Source of the DNA: Ferrovibrio sp964429465
GTDB lineage: Bacteria > Pseudomonadota > Alphaproteobacteria > Ferrovibrionales > Ferrovibrionaceae
DNA length: 18,727 bases
Assembly (NCBI GenBank): GCA_964429465.1
Contig: CAYSCA010000046.1
Location: forward strand, 1 to 18,727
Direction of reading: 5' to 3'
Part shown: one piece after another, positions 15,193 through 18,727 of the stretch
Layout: each line of letters opens with the position of its first letter
Numbering within the stretch: the first letter of the stretch is position 1
Made by a program: the position numbers and the translations under genes
The notes under the pieces: generated by a model
What the model saw: only the letters and a program-made list of their open reading frames with translations
Told to the model about the DNA's origin: nothing
The model's database searches: none

Positions 15193-16095
15193 CTAGTGCG
15201 GCTGGGAGCGCCGCCATGCACCCGGGCTGATGCCCGCGATGGCCTTGAAAACCCGGCTGAGGTGGCTGGCATCGGTGAAGCCTGCCATGGTCGCCACTTC
15301 GGCGAGCGCCAGCGTCGGCACCTGCATCAGGGCTTTCGCGGCTTCGACCCGCCGGCGCAGCAGCCATTGATGCGGCGAGACGCCGGTTGTGTGGCGGAAC
15401 GCGCGCGCGAAATGGCTGGGCGACAGGTTGCATTCGGCCGCGAGCGCCTCCAGCCTGGTCGTGCCTTCCAGGTTGGCATCGATATAGTCGCAGACCCGCT
15501 TGAACTGGCGCTGCGTCAGGCCGCCTTTTGCAGGGGTTCTGAGGAACCGCATGCCGCCGTAGGTCGTCGCTGCATGCAAGGCAATCGCCATGGTGACATG
15601 GTCGACGAACAGCTGATTGGCCTCAGCCGGTCGACGCACGGCCTCCAGCAGCGACATGCCGAGGTGACGGATCACCGGGTCGTCGAAGGCTTCGCCAAGC
15701 GGACAGTGCAGGTGATGGATCGTGGCACTCGATTGCTCGGCGACTGCATTCAGGGCGCGGCGCGGCACGTAAAAGAAGATCGAATGATAGGGCTTGTTGA
15801 TGACGTAACGCGGATCGGTCTTCAGGTCATAGATATAGGTGGCGCCAGCGAACACGTTATACTTCAAGACCTTCCGCTCAGCCCGCCCCTCGCAGTCGGG
15901 ATAGTCCTTCAGCTTCAGGCTGATCATATAGGCATCGTCGGCAGGAATGGAACCGGACAGGCCGACCTCCGGCTCGTCCGATCGAACCTCGGTGATTGCG
16001 ATCTCGGACTTGCGCAGCGAGCGACTGACCAGGACGGGGGCGATATCCGAGCGGAGCACCTTCCCAAGAGCATCGCCATATATGCCGGTCTGCAT
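15193..16095 (-). CDS. AraC-family transcriptional regulator (start adjoins assembly gap)
   Basis: A 300-residue regulator whose C-terminal third has the two AraC helix-turn-helix motifs: LEALAAECNLSPSHFARAFR, then PHQWLLRRRVEAAKALM, and LAEVATMAGFTDASHLSRVFK followed by GISPGAWRR. The N-terminal part is a ligand-sensing half of the AraC-binding type (IPADDAYMISLKLKDYPDCE, then YVINKPYHSIFFYVPR). ATG at 16095 (MQTGIYGDALGK) is taken as the start because it matches what I know of this subfamily and gives the normal length, but it abuts the run of N, so no ribosome binding site can be checked and an upstream start cannot be excluded. It lies directly upstream of the SDR and hydrolase genes on the same strand. 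Control of that pair is the simplest hypothesis. Confidence 0.88.
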   Translation of the reverse strand: MQTGIYGDALGKVLRSDIAPVLVSRSLRKSEIAITEVRSDEPEVGLSGSIPADDAYMISLKLKDYPDCEGRAERKVLKYNVFAGATYIYDLKTDPRYVINKPYHSIFFYVPRRALNAVAEQSSATIHHLHCPLGEAFDDPVIRHLGMSLLEAVRRPAEANQLFVDHVTMAIALHAATTYGGMRFLRTPAKGGLTQRQFKRVCDYIDANLEGTTRLEALAAECNLSPSHFARAFRHTTGVSPHQWLLRRRVEAAKALMQVPTLALAEVATMAGFTDASHLSRVFKAIAGISPGAWRRSQPH

Positions 16096-16195
16096 NNNNN
16101 NNNNNNNNNNNNNNNNNNNNNNNNNNNNNNNNNNNNNNNNNNNNNNNNNNNNNNNNNNNNNNNNNNNNNNNNNNNNNNNNNNNNNNNNNNNNNNN
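16096..16195. other. Assembly gap (100 N)
   Basis: Exactly 100 undetermined bases, the common placeholder for a scaffold gap of unknown size. It separates the AraC-family gene start from the orphan response regulator, so the real distance, the promoters of both genes and any gene in between, for example a kinase for the regulator, are missing. Confidence 0.98.
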
Positions 16196-16241
16196 TGCTG
16201 CCGCCGCTGACCTGCAACCCTCCGGCGACCGGGAGACGAAC

Positions 16242-16913
16242 ATGAATATGCTTCTGACGAGTTCACAAAGAGCTGCAGCGGCGAACGAGCGGCCGCAGGT
16301 CATCGTCGTTGATGACGACGATAGCGTACGCATGGCATTGAAAGAACTGCTTGAGTCCGTGGGACTCGAAGCGGCCTGCTTCAGTTCGGCGCAGGAGATC
16401 GCCAGGATACGCCTCGCCGACCGCCCCGGCTGCATCATCTTGGACGTTCGCTTGCCGGGCATCAGCGGCCTGGATTTTCACGGCCAGTTGGCAGAGATGG
16501 GAATCGCCAAGCCGGTGATTTTCCTGACCGGGCATGGCGATATTGCGATGTCGGTACAGGCGATGAAGGCGGGCGCTATCGATTTTCTTACCAAACCGGT
16601 GCGCGACCAGACGCTGCTCGACGCGGTCATGGTTGGCGTCGAGCGTGACGTCGAAAGCCGCATCGTTGCGCAGGCGACCAAGGTCTATGTCGACCGGTTC
16701 AGCAGCCTGACCCCGCGCGAACGGCAGGTCTTTCGCGGTGTAGCAAATGGACGGGTGAACAAGCAGATCGCGTTTGACCTTGGCATCAGCGATATCACCG
16801 TCAAACTGCATCGCGCTAACGCGATGCGGAAGATGCGGATCACTGCTGTCGGAGACGCGGTTCGGATCTGGGAGACGATACCGACTGCCATCCGCGACCG
16901 CGGTATCAACTAG
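16242..16913 (+). CDS. Orphan FixJ/NarL-type response regulator (receiver + LuxR HTH)
   Basis: A 223-residue two-domain regulator. Receiver about 18-135: acidic run at 24-27 (VDDDDS), phospho-acceptor Asp68 (CIILDVRLPG), FLTGHGD (94-100), Lys118 (DFLTKPV). LuxR-type helix-turn-helix about 156-208 (LTPRERQVFRGVANGRVNK, then ISDITVKLHRANAMRKM). No kinase gene is next to it; 46 bp upstream is the assembly gap, and downstream is an IS remnant. It is a paralogue of the regulator at 8768-9460: both share NKQIAFDLGISD, the MSVQAMKAGA stretch and nearly the same recognition helix. It might be phosphorylated by the kinase at 10478-12898 or by one lost in the gap. The start ATG at 16242 has GGGAGA six bases upstream. 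Confidence 0.92.
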   Translation: MNMLLTSSQRAAAANERPQVIVVDDDDSVRMALKELLESVGLEAACFSSAQEIARIRLADRPGCIILDVRLPGISGLDFHGQLAEMGIAKPVIFLTGHGDIAMSVQAMKAGAIDFLTKPVRDQTLLDAVMVGVERDVESRIVAQATKVYVDRFSSLTPRERQVFRGVANGRVNKQIAFDLGISDITVKLHRANAMRKMRITAVGDAVRIWETIPTAIRDRGIN

Positions 16914-16925
16914 GGTTGAGACTGG

Positions 16926-17036
16926 TTAAATCCGCCAGGCCATGGCTGCGACGAGGCAGACCGAGGCCAGGAGGTTCCGGGCGTCATAGCGGGTGGCGAT
17001 GACGCTCGTCGGCTCCGTTGATCGGGCAATTTCGGC
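16926..17036 (-). pseudogene. C-terminal remnant of an IS5-type transposase
   Basis: On the minus strand the frame ending at TAA (16928-16926) reads IATRYDARNLLASVCLVAAM followed by AWRI. The TRYD..ARN(F/L)LASVCLAAA ending is typical of IS5-group DDE transposases. The frame is open only back to a stop at 17039-17037, and no matching upstream coding sequence was found, so only about 37 codons remain. GAGACTG at 16918-16924, just beyond the stop, may be part of the element's terminal repeat. The fragment begins 13 bp after the orphan regulator's stop. Identification rests on memory of the family ending, not on a search. Confidence 0.6.
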
Positions 17037-17503
17037 TCATACTGCAGGGGTCGTTGGTGCTTGAGAATGGATTTGCAACATCTCAAAGACCCTCGGTCGT
17101 CATCGATGCGAAACGCCAGGCATTCTCTGCTTTAGCCCAATCTATCTCATCCCCATGACGTTCCGCAGCCAGACAGCTGGCTTGCCGTTCCACTGCCATT
17201 GAACATGGCGGGCGGATCCAGGCTTCAACTCATCCGGATGGCGGCGCACTCCTCCAACTCTCGTCGCCGGCTGCACCTGAAGGCCATCCTCCGGCTGACG
17301 GGCGCGAGTAAGGTTAAATGGGCTAATGCCAAAGCATAGCCCGACCCATCGATAGGTGACTGTGGTCGACCCGCGTGCACAATATCCCGCGCACCTCCCC
17401 AGGGGCACATTGATCTCGCTCCATCGGGCCGGCGCTATGCCGTGCATTTCCAGGGCGATCCTCGGAGCGAACCGCCCGACCATAGAATGAGCGGAGATGT
17501 CAA
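17037..17503. other. Intergenic region without an assigned gene
   Basis: About 465 bp between the transposase remnant and the FAD oxidoreductase gene. The longest open frame is on the minus strand (17483-17142, 113 codons). It has no ribosome binding site and I recognise no domain in it, so it is not called as a gene. The base composition is less GC-biased than the flanking genes, consistent with decayed mobile DNA. The upstream region of the oxidoreductase gene lies here, but no strong sigma70 promoter was picked out. Confidence 0.5.
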
Positions 17504-18718
17504 ATGCAAAAGCGAATTCTGATCATCGGCGCCGGCTTTGCCGGCATGTACGCAGCCCTGTCCGCTGCACGCCTGCGCCACCTGAAAGGTGTAACGCCCG
17601 ATCAGCTGGAAATCGCGCTGATTGCGCCGCGGCCGGCGCTGGTGATCCGCCCCCGCCTGTATGAGGCAAAGCCGGAAACCCTGTCTGCGCCGCTGCTCGA
17701 TGTGCTCAAGGCCGTCGATGTCGCCTATATCCAGGGCGACGTGACGGGCGTCGACACCGACAGGCGTATCGTTGAAGCGGTCGGCCATCCGGAAGACCCC
17801 TTCACCGTCACCTACGACCGGCTGGTGGTGGCGACGGGGAGCCAGCTGTTCCGTCCGCCGGTGCCGGGCTTGGCCGAATTCGGCTTCAGCGTCGACAGCC
17901 TTGCAGACGCGGTCGCGCTAGACAAGCATCTTCACGCACTGGCCAAGCAGCCGGAGTCGGAAGCCCGCAACACGGTGGTGGTCGCCGGAGGCGGCTTCAC
18001 CGGCATCGAGGCCGCAACCGAACTACCGGCGCGCCTGAAGGGCATCCTTGGGCCGAAGGCAAAAATGCGCATCATCATCGTCGACCGTTCCGATGCTATC
18101 GCGCCGGACATGGGGGCCGGTCCCCGGCCCATCATCGAAACGGCGTTGCAGGATCTGGGCATTGAAATGCGCATGAGGGTCGGTGTCGTCGCGCTGACCA
18201 AGAATGGCGTGAAGCTGTCAGATGGCAGCGAAATCTCTGCCTCCACCGTGGTCTGGGCGGCCGGCATCCGCGCCAATCCGCTCACCCAGAAGCTTGCCGC
18301 CGAACGCGACAACTTCGGCCGCCTGATCGTCGATCGCGATCTTCGCGTCCCCGGCCTGCCCGGTGTGTTCGCCACCGGCGATTCCGCCAGGGCAGTCTGC
18401 GACGACGATGGCAATTTCGCGCTGATGTCGTGTCAACATGCCACGCGGATGGGCGCATTCGCAGGCAACAATGCCGCCGCCGAACTGCTCGGCGTTCCCG
18501 CAAGCCCGTATCACCAGAAGGCCTACGTCACCTGTCTGGATCTTGGTGCCGCCGGAGCGCTTTTCACGCGCGGCTGGGATCGCAAGGTGGAGATGGTCGG
18601 GGCGGTTGCCAAGGCAACCAAGCGTGAGATCAACACGGTCTGGATCTATCCGCCCAAGCCCGAACGCGGGGCGGCGCTGGCTTCGGCCGAGCCGGCTAAA
18701 GTCACCGATCTGGGCTGA
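17504..18718 (+). CDS. NAD(P)/FAD-dependent oxidoreductase (NDH-2-like)
   Basis: A 404-residue pyridine nucleotide-disulphide oxidoreductase-fold flavoprotein. Seen: the FAD-binding GAGFAG (9-14), the ATG at 110-112 (LVVATGSQ), a second dinucleotide motif for NAD(P) (VVAGGGFTGIEAATEL, 159-174), and the second FAD contact FATGDSA (289-295), all in the order expected for type II NADH dehydrogenases and related enzymes. It lacks a CxxxxC redox disulphide near the first half, so it is not a lipoamide or mercury reductase. The C-terminal end is short and has no clear membrane-anchoring helix, so quinone reductase activity is possible but not certain; a general NADH:acceptor reductase is an alternative. 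ATG at 17504 has GGAG seven bases upstream. It stands alone here; its stop is 9 bp from the window edge. Confidence 0.9.
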   Translation: MQKRILIIGAGFAGMYAALSAARLRHLKGVTPDQLEIALIAPRPALVIRPRLYEAKPETLSAPLLDVLKAVDVAYIQGDVTGVDTDRRIVEAVGHPEDPFTVTYDRLVVATGSQLFRPPVPGLAEFGFSVDSLADAVALDKHLHALAKQPESEARNTVVVAGGGFTGIEAATELPARLKGILGPKAKMRIIIVDRSDAIAPDMGAGPRPIIETALQDLGIEMRMRVGVVALTKNGVKLSDGSEISASTVVWAAGIRANPLTQKLAAERDNFGRLIVDRDLRVPGLPGVFATGDSARAVCDDDGNFALMSCQHATRMGAFAGNNAAAELLGVPASPYHQKAYVTCLDLGAAGALFTRGWDRKVEMVGAVAKATKREINTVWIYPPKPERGAALASAEPAKVTDLG

Positions 18719-18727
18719 GCCAGGTTG

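Noticed and set aside
17142..17483. Minus-strand open frame of 113 codons between the IS remnant and the oxidoreductase
   Set aside because: No ribosome binding site, no recognised domain and atypical composition. A protein search with conserved homologues would reverse this.
1..18727. tRNA, rRNA, CRISPR array, phage or antiviral defence genes
   Set aside because: I looked for clover-leaf or rRNA sequence, regularly spaced repeats and known defence or phage domains and found none; the genes are metabolic, transport and regulatory.

Overview
The window is GC-rich DNA with strongly GC-biased third codon positions. Its gene families (Bug/TctC-type transport, FixJ-type regulators, HEVNQP-type histidine kinase, AraC/SDR/hydrolase cluster) point to an alphaproteobacterium with an environmental, metabolically versatile lifestyle. 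The genus cannot be fixed from this sequence. The window holds 17 protein genes (one cut by the left edge), one transposase remnant, two probable terminators, two matching operator palindromes, and a 100-N assembly gap at 16096-16195.

Region 1 (1-6885, all minus strand) is an uptake-and-catabolism locus. In transcription order it carries a TetR-family regulator, a tripartite tricarboxylate-type transporter (tctC binding protein, tctB and tctA membrane subunits), then a sugar-phosphate isomerase/epimerase-like TIM barrel, an enolase-superfamily enzyme and a Gfo/Idh/MocA oxidoreductase. The last three overlap by 4 bp each and must be co-expressed. The same palindrome, GTAACY-N4-RGTTAC, occurs twice: upstream of tctC and exactly at the predicted start of the three-enzyme operon. 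The likely reading is a small substrate-responsive TetR regulon in which transporter and catabolic genes have separate promoters. The substrate is unknown; a sugar acid or similar hydroxylated carboxylate fits the enzyme families.

Region 2 (6886-7717) is about 830 bp without a convincing gene. It contains a perfect 16-bp-arm inverted repeat (7446-7480) and an inverted repeat that overlaps the ribosome binding site of the next gene (7691-7716).

Region 3 (7718-12898) has a plus-strand metallo-beta-lactamase-fold hydrolase facing a minus-strand four-gene two-component operon: a membrane MASE1-PAS-PAS histidine kinase, a FixJ-type regulator, a receiver-only protein and a second FixJ-type regulator. 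A strong hairpin separates the two converging units.

Region 4 (13051-16095, minus strand) holds an AraC-family regulator, an SDR dehydrogenase and a Tat-exported alpha/beta hydrolase of the haloperoxidase/esterase type. It ends in a classic intrinsic terminator that insulates the kinase operon downstream.

Region 5 (16096-18727) begins with the assembly gap. It continues with an orphan FixJ-type regulator closely related to the last regulator of region 3, an IS5-type transposase remnant, about 460 bp of unassigned sequence, and a complete NDH-2-like FAD/NAD(P) oxidoreductase. The kinship of the regulators on either side of regions 3-5 suggests these stretches form one regulatory neighbourhood, although the gap means true distances near 16.1 kb are unknown.
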